From positions 22,222 through 86,221 of the forward strand of contig NZ_WUEY01000025.1 in NCBI RefSeq assembly GCF_010668395.1: 64,000 nt of DNA. The letters run 5' to 3'. The DNA comes from Martinezella lusitana. GTDB lineage: Bacteria > Pseudomonadota > Alphaproteobacteria > Rhizobiales > Rhizobiaceae. How positions within the stretch are numbered: the stretch's first letter is position 1; each line of letters begins with the position of its first letter. This document shows, one piece after another, positions 17,686-26,894 of this stretch. Under the pieces are notes generated by a model, which was not told the DNA's origin, did no database searches, and was given only the letters and a program-made list of their open reading frames with translations. Position numbers and translations under genes: made by a program.

Positions 17686-19404
17686 ATGACCCTCTGGCAT
17701 ATGGATGATAGTCACATGAACGACACGGCATTTGCGCGCAGCATCATGAGCGGCACGGCAGAGGGCCGGGTCGTTGCAACGCGGGAAGCGTTGAGCTTCT
17801 GGGGCGGGGTCGATCCCGCCACGGCCAAGGTCATCGATATCCATCATCCTCTGCACGGCGAATGTCTTACCGGCGCGGTGCTGATGATGCCGTCGAGCCG
17901 AGGCTCCTGCACCGGTTCCGGCGTGCTGCTTGATCTCGCGCTGACCGGTCGTGCGCCGGCTGCCTTGGTCTTTTGTGAAGATGAGGATGTGCTGACGCTC
18001 GGCGCCCTCGTTGCTGCGGAGATGTTCGGCCGGCAGTTGCCGGTGGTGCGTCTGCGTCCGGACGTCTTTGCCAGGCTGTCACAGGCAAAGACCCTTCGGA
18101 TCGAGGCGACAGCCATCGTCGCGGACGGACAGACGACGCCTCTTCTCCCGCCCGCCACCTCGGCGCTTTTGCTGACGGCGGCGGACCGGTCCATGCTGGA
18201 GGGCGGCGAAGGCGTTGCGGTTGCCCAGGCCATGCGGATATTGACCGCGATGGCGGCACAGCAAGGTGCCACTTCCCTGATCGATGTGACGCAGGGCCAT
18301 ATTGACGGGTGCATCTATGCAAGCCCCGCCAATCTGACCTTTGCGGAAAAGATGGCCGAGCTCGGCGGCCGTGTGCGCATGCCGACCACGATGAACGCAA
18401 TTTCCGTCGATCGCGCCAACTGGCGATCCCAGGGCGTCCCGGAAGCCTTCGGCGATCCGGCTGCACGACTGGCGGACGCCTATGTGCGCATGGGCTGCCG
18501 ACCGACCTTTACCTGCTCGCCGTATCTGCTGGAGCGCGCACCGGGCGCCGGAGAGGCGATCGGCTGGTCCGAGTCCAACGCCGTCATTTTCGCCAACAGC
18601 GTGCTTGGCGCGCGCACCGCAAAGCATCCCGATTTCCTCGACCTCTGTATCGCGTTGACGGGCCGGGCACCGCTTTCAGGCGTCTATCTGGATGAAAACC
18701 GCAGAGCGACCCGCGTCCTCGATGTGGAACTGCCCGAAGCTCGCAACGATGCCTTCTGGCCGCTCATCGGCTATCTCGCCGGAAAGGCTTCGCCGGATCG
18801 CATTCCTTTGCTGCGGGGTCTTGCCGCCGGCAAGCCCTCGCGGGACGACCTGAAGGCGCTCTGCGCCGCCTTCGGCACGACGTCTGCGGCTCCCATGCTG
18901 CATGTCGAGGGTGTAACGCCGGAGGCGGCCGATGCCGAGCATCCCAACGCGGATCGTCACGTTATTACGCGCGCGGACATGGCTGCCGCTTGGGAGATGC
19001 TGAACGAAGGACCGGAGGAGGTCGAACTTGTTGCCATCGGCAGCCCGCACGCCTCGCATGCGGAATGTCGTGCGCTTGCCGATGCGTTTGCGGGCCGGCG
19101 CCGCCTGCCGGGAGTGATGGTCATCGTGACGGCGGGACGCGACGTCATTGCCGCTGCCGAGGCGGATGATACGCTGGCACGGCTGCGCGACAGCGGGGTG
19201 CAGGTCCTGCCCGATCTTTGCTGGTGTTCGATTTCGGAGCCGGTCTTTCCGCCCGGAACGCGCGCGGTCATGACGAATTCAGGCAAGTATGCGCATTATG
19301 GACCAGGTCTCAGCGGCCGTGTCGTGCGCTTCGGCAGTCTCGCTGATTGCGTGGAGGCGGCTATCGCGGGACGTGTTCCGGCAGGCCTGCCGAAATGGCT
19401 CTAA
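17686..19404 (+). CDS. acnX: Aconitase X (fused form), likely cis-3-hydroxy-L-proline dehydratase
   Basis: 572-residue aconitase X. The small 'swivel' domain comes first (about 45-130, with HPLHGECLTGAVLMMPSSRGS). The large catalytic domain follows, with the conserved Cys/Asn segments RPTFTCSPYLL (about 276), GWSESNAV and CWCSISEPVFP, then MTNSGKYAHYGPG near the C-terminus. Biochemically studied aconitase X enzymes dehydrate cis-3-hydroxy-L-proline to delta1-pyrroline-2-carboxylate. The Ldh-family reductase in this cluster would then make L-proline. The start is uncertain (17686, 17701 or 17716); none has a clear ribosome site. It follows the FAD oxidoreductase by 43 bp. Confidence 0.85.
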   Translation: MTLWHMDDSHMNDTAFARSIMSGTAEGRVVATREALSFWGGVDPATAKVIDIHHPLHGECLTGAVLMMPSSRGSCTGSGVLLDLALTGRAPAALVFCEDEDVLTLGALVAAEMFGRQLPVVRLRPDVFARLSQAKTLRIEATAIVADGQTTPLLPPATSALLLTAADRSMLEGGEGVAVAQAMRILTAMAAQQGATSLIDVTQGHIDGCIYASPANLTFAEKMAELGGRVRMPTTMNAISVDRANWRSQGVPEAFGDPAARLADAYVRMGCRPTFTCSPYLLERAPGAGEAIGWSESNAVIFANSVLGARTAKHPDFLDLCIALTGRAPLSGVYLDENRRATRVLDVELPEARNDAFWPLIGYLAGKASPDRIPLLRGLAAGKPSRDDLKALCAAFGTTSAAPMLHVEGVTPEAADAEHPNADRHVITRADMAAAWEMLNEGPEEVELVAIGSPHASHAECRALADAFAGRRRLPGVMVIVTAGRDVIAAAEADDTLARLRDSGVQVLPDLCWCSISEPVFPPGTRAVMTNSGKYAHYGPGLSGRVVRFGSLADCVEAAIAGRVPAGLPKWL

Positions 19405-19502
19405 TGGATATGTGCGTCGGGAGCTGATCCGACGCTTGAAGCCGGGATTGCCAGGGACGGAATTCCCGTGAATGCCGTCCTCCGCGGCAGGTTGGCTTTC
19501 CT

Positions 19503-19960
19503 CTAGAGATCCATGGGCCAAGTGTCGGAGAGCCTGTATCCGGCCGGGAAAGGATCATCGGGATCGACCATGAGCTGGTGCGTGCCGACGATCCATGCGC
19601 GGCCTGATATGATCGGGCTGATCGCGGCCGTGCCGTCGAGATCGACGGCGCCGTCGATGCTGCAATGGAATTCCGTGTCGATGAGCGATGTCCCGACGAA
19701 CCGGTCGCCGACCTTCATCTGACCCTTTGCATGCAGAACGGCCATGCGCGCCGAGCAGCCGGTGCCGGTCGGCGAGCGGTCGATCTTGCCGGGACGAATG
19801 GCGACGGCGTTCTTTCCCCAGAGAACGAACGTCCTTCATCTGGACCGGATCGGTGATCTGGCAGAAGGAGATGTGGTTTCAGTCGTTGACGGGGTGGCGA
19901 AAGCCGAGGGCATCGAGCAGGGCCGAGACGATTGCGATGGCCGCGCTTCCTTTCGCCCAA
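19503..19960 (-). pseudogene. Decayed proline-racemase-family gene, trans-3-hydroxy-L-proline dehydratase type
   Basis: Only the C-terminal third of a roughly 340-residue enzyme remains, on the minus strand. Reading from the 5' side: LGFRHPVND, a TGA where the family has Trp, then HISFCQITDPVQMKD, then a frameshift near 19820. After that comes VLWGKNAVAIRPGK, DRSPTGTGCSARMAVLHAKG and a normal C-terminus ending RLSDTWPMDL. The Thr in DRSPTGTG replaces the second catalytic Cys of racemases/epimerases, as in trans-3-hydroxy-L-proline dehydratases. The first 200 or so residues are gone and the GntR gene lies beyond. The strand is opposite to the rest of the cluster. Confidence 0.82.
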
Positions 19961-20068
19961 CAGCCGAGATGCGCGCTTGCGCGGCGGAAGGAGATCACGA
20001 TATTGAGGAGACGTCGCGGCCTTGAAACCGCCGGTCGCCTTCCGCCATTTCCAGGGAATAATGATTGA

Positions 20069-20743
20069 ATGCCTCTCAACGTCGATGAGATACCCAATCT
20101 GGGAAAGGCGCCGAGCACCTCGGATGTCATCCTGAAGTTCATCCGGGATTCCATCGCCGACGGCTCCCTCGACGAAGGGGAACCGATCCGTCAGGACGAC
20201 GTCGCCCGTCTTTTCAACGTCAGCAAGATCCCGGTGCGCGAGGCGCTGAAGCGTCTTGAGGCCGAGGGGCTGGTCGAATTCCACCGCAACAGAGGCGCGA
20301 TCGTCACCAGCGTTTCGGAACCGGAGATCGCGCAGATCTTCGAAGTGCGCGCCATCCTGGAATCGAATGCGCTGCGGCTTTCAATTCCCTTCATGACGGA
20401 CAGGACCTTCGGGAAGGCGCAGGCCTATTGCGATGAGTTTGCAAGGGAGGATGATGTCGCGCGCTGGTCGGAGCTCAACTGGCAATTTCACAGCTGCCTC
20501 TATGAGGACGCGCAGAGACCCTATCTAGTCAGCACGATCCGCTCGGTCAACGACCGGCTCGAGCGCTATTTGCGGGTACAGCTCACTCTGTCGCACGGCA
20601 AGGAGACGGCCGATCGCGAGCATCGCGAATTGCTGGCGATCTGCAGGACCGGCGATGTGGAACAGGCGGCCGCGTTCCTGACGGACCACATCATGCAGGC
20701 GTGCCGCTCGCTGCTGCACCATCTTCCCGCCAGGCGACGCTGA
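20069..20743 (+). CDS. GntR-family (FCD) transcriptional regulator
   Basis: 224-residue regulator with the winged-helix motif LFNVSKIPVREALKRLEAEGLVEF (residues about 48-70, quoted in part) and a C-terminal FCD domain. It is a second GntR protein bordering the hydroxyproline locus, beside the decayed racemase-family gene it may once have regulated. It is convergent with the SDR gene that follows. It could bind the AATACA...GTATACAA motif, but so could the regulator at 8658. Confidence 0.8.
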   Translation: MPLNVDEIPNLGKAPSTSDVILKFIRDSIADGSLDEGEPIRQDDVARLFNVSKIPVREALKRLEAEGLVEFHRNRGAIVTSVSEPEIAQIFEVRAILESNALRLSIPFMTDRTFGKAQAYCDEFAREDDVARWSELNWQFHSCLYEDAQRPYLVSTIRSVNDRLERYLRVQLTLSHGKETADREHRELLAICRTGDVEQAAAFLTDHIMQACRSLLHHLPARRR

Positions 20744-20785
20744 CGGGAAGGGCGGGGAGTATCCCGCCTCCAGCCATGCCTGAGC

Positions 20786-21547
20786 CTAGACGACCGTTTC
20801 GCCACCATCGACGACAAGGATCTGTCCCGTCATGTAGGAGGAACGATCGGAAACGAGGAACAGGATCGGTTCTGCGATTTCCGAAACGTCGGCCCATCGT
20901 CCGAGCGGCACCTTATCGGCGATATAGCTTTCAATCGCGCTGCGTCCGCCCATCTGTGCGATGAACGGTGCATTGAACGGCGTGTCGACCCAGCCGGGGC
21001 AAAGCGCGTTGACGCGGATGCCGAAGCGCGCATAGTCGCCCGCCATCTGCTTGGTCATGGCGATGACAGCGTGCTTGGACGTTGTGTAGGCGATCATCTC
21101 GCGGTCGTAGAGTACGCCCGAAGAAGACGAGGTGTTGAGAATGACGCCCTTGCCCGCCTGTTTCATGATCGGCATCACGAGCCGCGAAGCCATGAAATGC
21201 GCGCGGACATTCAGGTTCCAGGATGTGTCGAAGCCTGCGACTGCGACGTCTTCCAGATTGCCTGCAACCTGCGAGCCCGCATGATTGTGCAGGATGTCGA
21301 TCCGGCCATGACGCGCCGCAACCGCGGCTATTCCCGCTTCAAGCGCCAGATCATCCATGACGTCGACAACAAGGCTCTCGGCACTGTTGCCGGCCGCGGC
21401 AATCTGGCTCACGGTCTCCTCGGCATTTGCCAGGTCGATGTCGGCGACGACCACATGCGCGCCTTCACGCGCCATGATGAGCGCGCCGGCGCGGCCGATA
21501 CCGGAGCCGGCTCCGGTGACGATTGCGACGCGATCCTTGAGTATCAT
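20786..21547 (-). CDS. Short-chain dehydrogenase/reductase
   Basis: 253-residue classical SDR. The NAD-binding motif is TGAGSGIG (about 11-18). NHAG replaces the usual NNAG near residue 88. The active-site Ser lies in NTSSSSG and Y-x-x-x-K in YTTSKHA (about 152-156). The end CPGWVDTPF...GQILVVDGGE is typical. It is the last gene of the minus-strand ABC transporter operon, 13 bp after the second permease. It probably oxidises or reduces the imported compound or its product. Substrate unknown. Confidence 0.85.
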   Translation of the reverse strand: MILKDRVAIVTGAGSGIGRAGALIMAREGAHVVVADIDLANAEETVSQIAAAGNSAESLVVDVMDDLALEAGIAAVAARHGRIDILHNHAGSQVAGNLEDVAVAGFDTSWNLNVRAHFMASRLVMPIMKQAGKGVILNTSSSSGVLYDREMIAYTTSKHAVIAMTKQMAGDYARFGIRVNALCPGWVDTPFNAPFIAQMGGRSAIESYIADKVPLGRWADVSEIAEPILFLVSDRSSYMTGQILVVDGGETVV

Positions 21548-21560
21548 GAAATTTCCCCGG

Positions 21561-22373
21561 TCAGTTTGTCGTTGTCTTTTCGCGCATCAGGAAGCGCGCG
21601 ATGAAAATGAGGGCGAGCGAGGCAATCAGCACCATCGTCGCGATCGCATTGATTTCCGGCGTCACGCCGCGGCGGATGGAGGCGAAGACATAGATCGGCA
21701 GCGTCGTGTTCGAGCCGGCAACGAAGAAAGCGATGATGAAGTCGTCGAAGGAAAAGGTGAAGGCGAGCAGGAATCCAGCGAGGATCGACGGCATGATCTG
21801 TGGCAGGACGATCTGACGGAAGGTGGTCAGCGGCGTGGCATAGAGATCGCTGGAGGCCTCGACGATATCGCGCCCGAGGCTGGCAATGCGCGCCTTCACG
21901 ATCATCGTCACCAGTGCCATGGTGAAAAGGCCGTGCGCCGCGATGATCGAGCCATAGCCGAGTGCGAATTTCGGCGGCTGGTCGCCCGGCCAGACGGCAG
22001 CGATCAACGGATTGATGACGCCGAAGACCTCGACCAGCGCCACCAGCGTCGCAATGCCGATGACGACGCCGGGAACGACGATCGCCGCGGCAAAGAGCCC
22101 GTCGAAAACAGCGCGGGTGCGGGAACCGAGCCGTTCCAGGCCGATTGCCGCCATCGTGCCGAAGATCGCCGCCAGCGCCGCACTGGTAGACGCGATGATG
22201 AGGCTGTTCTGCAGCGCTTCCATCAGGAAGGTGTTTGACAGCGCACGGCCGTACCATTGCGTCGAGAAGCCGGTAAACTCGCTCGCATTGCGGCCGGCAT
22301 TGAAGGAGAACAGCACGACGAGCGCGATCGGCGTATAGAGGAACAGATAGACGAAGGTGACGAGCGCGCGCAT
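21561..22373 (-). CDS. PotC-like ABC transporter permease
   Basis: 270-residue inner-membrane permease of the spermidine/putrescine (PotC) family. It has about six hydrophobic helices and the coupling-loop segment EASSDLYATPLTTFRQIVLPQ around residue 170. Its ATG shares one base with the preceding permease's stop (TGATG), so the two are translationally coupled. The substrate is probably a polyamine or a related cationic or amino compound. Confidence 0.85.
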   Translation of the reverse strand: MRALVTFVYLFLYTPIALVVLFSFNAGRNASEFTGFSTQWYGRALSNTFLMEALQNSLIIASTSAALAAIFGTMAAIGLERLGSRTRAVFDGLFAAAIVVPGVVIGIATLVALVEVFGVINPLIAAVWPGDQPPKFALGYGSIIAAHGLFTMALVTMIVKARIASLGRDIVEASSDLYATPLTTFRQIVLPQIMPSILAGFLLAFTFSFDDFIIAFFVAGSNTTLPIYVFASIRRGVTPEINAIATMVLIASLALIFIARFLMREKTTTN

Positions 22374-23239
22374 CAGACGAGATCCACCTGGCGAGTGCCC
22401 GCAACGCGCCAGGCGATGCGCATGGCGACAAGCAATACGATGACGACAACGGCAACCAGGGTCACGGCGATTGCCGATCCGAACGGCCAGTTGCGCGACT
22501 GCAGGAAGAGATCGACAAGCGCGTTGCCGATGAAGAACACCTTGCCGCCGCCGAGCAGCTGCGGGATGAGATATTCGCCCAACAGCAGGATCGTCACCAG
22601 CGCCACGCCGGTCATCACACCCGGCAATGACAGCGGCAGCGTAATGCCGAAGAAGGTCGAGATGGGCTTGGCGCCGAGATCGGCGGATGCCTCGAGCAGC
22701 CGGCGGTCGAGCTTTTCGAGGCTGACATAGATCGGCATGATCATCAGCGGCAGATAGCCGTAGACGATGCCGAGCAGCACCGCGCCCGGCGTGTTGATGA
22801 GCCTGACGTTTTCGATGCCGAAGAATTCGAGGAGGTGCGGAATGCCGCGTGCGCCGAGCAGGTACATCCAGGCATAGGTTCGCACGAGGAGGCTGGTCCA
22901 GAAGGGAACGACGACAAGCGAAACGAGCAGCAGGCGACGTTGCGGACTTGCCTTGACGGCCAGATAATAGGCGACCGGATAGGCGACGAGCAGGCAGGCG
23001 GCCGCGCCGATCGGCGCGAGGATCAGCGTATTGACGAAGGCTGTCGCCCGTGCGCCGAGATTGGCGAATTGCTCAAAGGTGAACGCGGCCTGATAGCCGC
23101 CTTCCGGAGCACGCTCGCCAAAGGCGAAGACGATGATGGCGATGAAGGGGAGCACCAGGAAGACGAAAAGCCAGAGACTTGCCGGACCGACGAGGGCAGC
23201 GGTGACAAGGCGCCGTTTGGTGGCAGGGTTAAGGGGCAT
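22373..23239 (-). CDS. PotB-like ABC transporter permease
   Basis: Permease of about 288 residues, PotB/PotH type. It starts MPLNPATKRRLV, then a first helix (SLWLFVFLVLPFIAIIVFAF). The coupling segment EASADLGAKPISTFFGITLP lies near residue 190. An in-frame TTG at 23272 would add 11 residues but looks less likely than the ATG at 23239. It forms the heterodimeric membrane part with the PotC-like permease. Confidence 0.83.
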   Translation of the reverse strand: MPLNPATKRRLVTAALVGPASLWLFVFLVLPFIAIIVFAFGERAPEGGYQAAFTFEQFANLGARATAFVNTLILAPIGAAACLLVAYPVAYYLAVKASPQRRLLLVSLVVVPFWTSLLVRTYAWMYLLGARGIPHLLEFFGIENVRLINTPGAVLLGIVYGYLPLMIMPIYVSLEKLDRRLLEASADLGAKPISTFFGITLPLSLPGVMTGVALVTILLLGEYLIPQLLGGGKVFFIGNALVDLFLQSRNWPFGSAIAVTLVAVVVIVLLVAMRIAWRVAGTRQVDLV

Positions 23240-23323
23240 CGAGAGTTCTTTATCCGCCGATTCGGAAAGCAAGGCCGGTCCCGTGCTGCCAACGCAGCAG
23301 GGACCGGAGTTGGGTAGAGGCGA

Positions 23324-24487
23324 TCAGGCCGATTTGAAGCGCGCCATCAGTTCGGCGCGGCTCGGATCGGTGAGCGTTACGGCGGCGCCGAATTCCAGCG
23401 GCGTCAGCGAGGCTTCATCCGGATAGACGATCTTGTTCGACGTAATCTCCTTCGGCAGCAGCGCGATGACGCGGCTGTCGGTGGTCGGCGCGCCGTTGGC
23501 GATGTGCTCCTTCACCGCATTCTTCGGGTCCATGAGATAGTTGAGCAGGGCATAACCGGCGGGCTTGTTCGGCGCATCCTTCGGGATCGCATAATAGTCG
23601 GTCCAGATCTCGCCGCCGTCCTTGCCGAGCACATAGGCAAGTTCGGGCATGTCGCGGTTGAGCTGTGCGCCGTCATTGGTCCAGCACATGGTCAGCCAGG
23701 CATCCGTCGAACGCATCGATGGCTGGTAGTCGGAATTGATGGCGAAGAGATGCGGCTTGACCTTGATCAGCAGTTCTTCGGCCTTGGCAAGCTCTTCCGG
23801 CTTGATCGAGTTGAAATCATAGCCGAGAGAAACGAGAGCGCTGCCGATGGTGGTCAGCTGATAGTCATGCACCATGGCGCGGCCATCGGCTTCCGTCTGG
23901 GCGATTTCGAAGAAGTCCTTCCAGCTTGAAAGCTTCGTCTTGATCTTCGAGGTGTTGACGGAAAAGCCCGTCGTGCCCCAATTCTTCGGCACGGCATACG
24001 TCTTTCCGTCGATCTGCCCTTCCTTGGTGAAACGCGGGCTTTCGGTTGCCTGGCTGAAGTTCGGGATCTTCGAAAGATCGAGCTCCTCGATCAGACCAAG
24101 CTTGTGATAGGTCGAAATCGTGTAGTTCGTCGGTACGTACAGAGACCAGCCGGACGCGCCTGCCTGCAGTTTCGCGAGCATTTCCTCGTTCGAACCGAAG
24201 ACGTTGACCTCGACGGCGACGCCGGTCGCGGCCTTGAAGTTCTCGAAAGTTGCGGGATCGTGATAGTTCGGCCAGGTGGCGATCGACATCTGCGTGCCGA
24301 GTTCGCCCGCGGCATAGGCGGGGGTCGAAAGCGCGCCCGGGAAACGTGACAGGACCGCCGTCGCAAGACCGAGGCCGGTCACGCCCAGGAAGTGACGACG
24401 GCTGACGGAGCCGCGCTTCAGGCGCATGAATTCATCCATGAAGCCTTCGGCGGAGATGGGGAGATTGTCCTTATAATCCTTGCTCAT
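23324..24487 (-). CDS. PotD-like extracellular solute-binding protein
   Basis: 387-residue binding protein for the same transporter. A twin-arginine-type leader lies at about 28-60 (SVSRRHFLGVTGLG, then AVLSRFPGALSTPAYA). Spermidine/putrescine-binding family features follow (SIATWPNYHDPATFENFKAAT near residue 68, NYTISTYHKLG, DYYAIPKDAPNKPAGYALLNYLMDP quoted in part). It is second in the operon, after the ATPase. Polyamine-like substrate is inferred from family only. Confidence 0.87.
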   Translation of the reverse strand: MSKDYKDNLPISAEGFMDEFMRLKRGSVSRRHFLGVTGLGLATAVLSRFPGALSTPAYAAGELGTQMSIATWPNYHDPATFENFKAATGVAVEVNVFGSNEEMLAKLQAGASGWSLYVPTNYTISTYHKLGLIEELDLSKIPNFSQATESPRFTKEGQIDGKTYAVPKNWGTTGFSVNTSKIKTKLSSWKDFFEIAQTEADGRAMVHDYQLTTIGSALVSLGYDFNSIKPEELAKAEELLIKVKPHLFAINSDYQPSMRSTDAWLTMCWTNDGAQLNRDMPELAYVLGKDGGEIWTDYYAIPKDAPNKPAGYALLNYLMDPKNAVKEHIANGAPTTDSRVIALLPKEITSNKIVYPDEASLTPLEFGAAVTLTDPSRAELMARFKSA

Positions 24488-24507
24488 GATGCTGTTCCCT
24501 TTTTGGT

Positions 24508-25647
24508 TTATGCATTCGATGCTGGAAAGACATGTAAGGCTGTGGGGTCGAAACCGAGGAAAACCTGTTCGCCCGGCCCAACGAGATCGCTTTCGTTCAT
24601 GCTGCGGCGATCCGAAGTGATGAGGAAATCGCCCAGTCCGGGGACGGTCACCGCATATTCCGCGGATGACCCCAGGAAGATGCGATGCGTGACCGTGCCT
24701 TTGAGAGACAAGCCCGAGGTCGCCATCTCGCGGCTCAGATGGATTGCCTCCGGCCGCAGCGCGGCAATCGCTGCCCCCGGCGCTAGGCGCTTGCCGGCCG
24801 AAATCGCCGAGCCGTCGGCAAGGCGAAGCGTTTCGCCGTCTGCCTCCATCGTCGCCTCTATGCGGTTCGTCTTGCCGACGAAATCGGCGACGAAGAGGTC
24901 GGCGGGGCGGTCGTAGACTTCCTGCGGCGTTCCGAGCTGGCGGATGCGGCCCGCGCTCATGACGCAGACGATATCGGCCATCGACAGCGCTTCCTCCTGG
25001 TCATGGGTGACGAGAACGAAGGTGATGCCAAGCTCGCGCTGCAGCGTTTGCAACTCGATCTGCATGGCCGAGCGCAGTTTCTTGTCGAGTGCGGCGAGCG
25101 GCTCATCGAGCAGGAGCACGGAGGGACGATTGACGATGGCACGCGCCAGCGCGACGCGCTGCTGCTGGCCGCCGGACATTTCGTGGATGCGGCGCTTGGC
25201 GAAACCACCGAGGCGAACCATATCGAGCGCTTCGGCGACCCGCCGGTCGATCTCGGAGGCTTTGACCCTGGGGCGCATCTGTTTCAGCCCGTAGGCGACA
25301 TTCTGCTCGACGTTGAAATGTGGAAACAGCGCGTAGTGCTGGAACACCATGTTGACCGGACGCCGGTAGGCCGGGACACCGTTCATCTCGCGCCCATCGA
25401 TCAGCACCGTGCCTTCGCTCGGCTGCTCGAAGCCGCCGATCATGCGCAGGCACGTCGTCTTCCCGCAGCCGGAAGGCCCGAGAAGCGCCAGGAATGCGCC
25501 CTTGGGCACATTGAGGTTGATGTCCGTTACGGCGGTCACGGCGCCATAGGCCTTCGTGACCGAACGGAATTCGATATCGTTCGTTGAAGCGGATGCCACG
25601 TCTGTTCCCTGCGGTTGGTCGGCAGTCTTTCCCTGCCTTATTGCCAC
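24508..25647 (-). CDS. PotA-like ABC transporter ATP-binding protein
   Basis: 379-residue ATPase. Walker A is GPSGCGKTT (about 56-64), the signature MSGGQQQRVALARAIV (about 154-169), Walker B LLLDEPLAALD and switch VTHDQEEAL. The C-terminal TOBE-type regulatory domain starts near residue 265. It is the first gene of the minus-strand operon (ATPase, binding protein, permeases, SDR). The start at 25647 could be shorter (for example near the ASTNDIEF segment), but the length is normal. Confidence 0.9.
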   Translation of the reverse strand: MAIRQGKTADQPQGTDVASASTNDIEFRSVTKAYGAVTAVTDINLNVPKGAFLALLGPSGCGKTTCLRMIGGFEQPSEGTVLIDGREMNGVPAYRRPVNMVFQHYALFPHFNVEQNVAYGLKQMRPRVKASEIDRRVAEALDMVRLGGFAKRRIHEMSGGQQQRVALARAIVNRPSVLLLDEPLAALDKKLRSAMQIELQTLQRELGITFVLVTHDQEEALSMADIVCVMSAGRIRQLGTPQEVYDRPADLFVADFVGKTNRIEATMEADGETLRLADGSAISAGKRLAPGAAIAALRPEAIHLSREMATSGLSLKGTVTHRIFLGSSAEYAVTVPGLGDFLITSDRRSMNESDLVGPGEQVFLGFDPTALHVFPASNA

Positions 25648-25684
25648 CGTCGTTAAGGAAAGAGTAAGCCTGAGCTTCTTGCGA

Positions 25685-25694
25685 GGTATATACC
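25685..25694. promoter_or_regulatory. Palindrome GGTATATACC in the ABC operon/LuxR divergent promoter
   Basis: A 10-bp perfect palindrome in the 137-bp gap between the transporter ATPase (-) and the LuxR-type gene (+). A partly similar GGTGTATATAGGG lies at about 25732-25744. It may be an operator for the LuxR-type protein. Confidence 0.3.
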
Positions 25695-25784
25695 CCGAAA
25701 GAGGTATTTTCGTGCAGAATGCTTCATGGAAGGTGTATATAGGGCTGCGCTTGTTGGCGCGGGGCGGCAGAGGGGATCCGTCAT

Positions 25785-26597
25785 ATGAGCACCGACCTTG
25801 AAGGGCTGTTTACCGCCCTCAACGCCACGATCGGCAAATCGGCGATGGCGGATGCCGAGTTCGGAGAGACCTTTCGCCAGATGATGGCGGCGCTGGTGCG
25901 GTTCGACTACGTGGTCGTCTTCGCCTATCGCGGCAAGGAGAGGCCGATCGACCTCTACAGTACCTTCGACCGCGACGAGCATATCGTCTTCGTCACGCTC
26001 TATCAGGCCGGTCCCTATCTGCTCGATCCCTTCTACCACACGGCGCGCGGCCGCCGCGAGGGCGTACTCAGGATGCGGGAACTGGCGCCGGATCGGTTCT
26101 TCTCCAGCGAGTACTACCGGACTTATTACGTTCAGACGGGACTTGCCGAGGAAATCGGCTTCTTTGTCAATGCTGACGATGACATCACCATCGTCCTGTC
26201 GTTGATGCGGCGCGAGGAGACCGGTGTATTCCCGCCTGCGGAATTCATGACGCTGAAGAAGGTCGAGCCGCTCGTTGCAACCATGGTCAGGCACTATTGG
26301 TCCGGCCTTGCTTCGCGCTTCGATGCGCAATTGGCTGATGGCAGCAGGGCGAGGCGCAAGCCGGGTCAGAGCGAAACCGTCCCGCCAGCCGAAGCCGTCT
26401 GGCGGGATCTCAATCTGACGAGCCGGGAGACTTCCATCGTCGAGCTCGTCCTGCAGGGGCATTCGTCGGAATCGATCGGACTGAAGCTCAATATCTCTAC
26501 GGGTACGGTGAAGGTCCATCGGCGCAACGTCTATCGCAAGCTCGGCATTTCCTCACAGACCCAGCTGCTTTCATTGTACCTCAAGAACCTCGCATAG
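25785..26597 (+). CDS. LuxR-family transcriptional regulator
   Basis: 270 residues. The N-terminal 180 or so form a sensory-type domain not matched to a named family; it is not an obvious autoinducer domain. A C-terminal LuxR helix-turn-helix follows: LTSRETSIVELVLQGHSSESI, then GLKLNISTGTVKVHRRNVYRK (about 208-250, quoted in parts). It is divergent from the PotABCD-like operon, which it probably regulates in response to the transported compound. AGAGGGG lies upstream of the ATG. Confidence 0.82.
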   Translation: MSTDLEGLFTALNATIGKSAMADAEFGETFRQMMAALVRFDYVVVFAYRGKERPIDLYSTFDRDEHIVFVTLYQAGPYLLDPFYHTARGRREGVLRMRELAPDRFFSSEYYRTYYVQTGLAEEIGFFVNADDDITIVLSLMRREETGVFPPAEFMTLKKVEPLVATMVRHYWSGLASRFDAQLADGSRARRKPGQSETVPPAEAVWRDLNLTSRETSIVELVLQGHSSESIGLKLNISTGTVKVHRRNVYRKLGISSQTQLLSLYLKNLA

Positions 26598-26609
26598 CGT
26601 TGCCGAGAT

Positions 26610-26894
26610 CTAGCCTTGGATGCAGGCACCGCGTCCTTCCCTCGAGAGAAGCCTAAGCCACGGTCCACAGTGAAAGAGGCTCATGAGCAGATACATCGGC
26701 ACCATTCCGCCAAGCATCGAGCCGTCATGCGCCGAGCAGATCATGTCGCCGTCCGCGCCATAGGCCGACAGCGCCATCATGAGGGCGAAGCTCGGCGCGG
26801 CTGCCAGAGACAGCCAGCGGCCGGCAATGGCGGGCAGGGCAGGGACGGCGGAATGTCCGCCGGCCCTTTCCCCGATTTCAGATGAACGGGACAT
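26610..26894 (-). CDS. Small hypothetical membrane protein
   Basis: 94 residues with two hydrophobic stretches (WLSLAAAPSFALMMALSAYG, about 27-46; MLGGMVPMYLLMSLFHCGPWL, quoted in part, about 60-78). Its start overlaps the end of the DUF899 gene by one base, so the two are co-transcribed and probably coupled. Small proteins like this often follow DUF899 genes. Function unknown. Confidence 0.6.
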   Translation of the reverse strand: MSRSSEIGERAGGHSAVPALPAIAGRWLSLAAAPSFALMMALSAYGADGDMICSAHDGSMLGGMVPMYLLMSLFHCGPWLRLLSREGRGACIQG

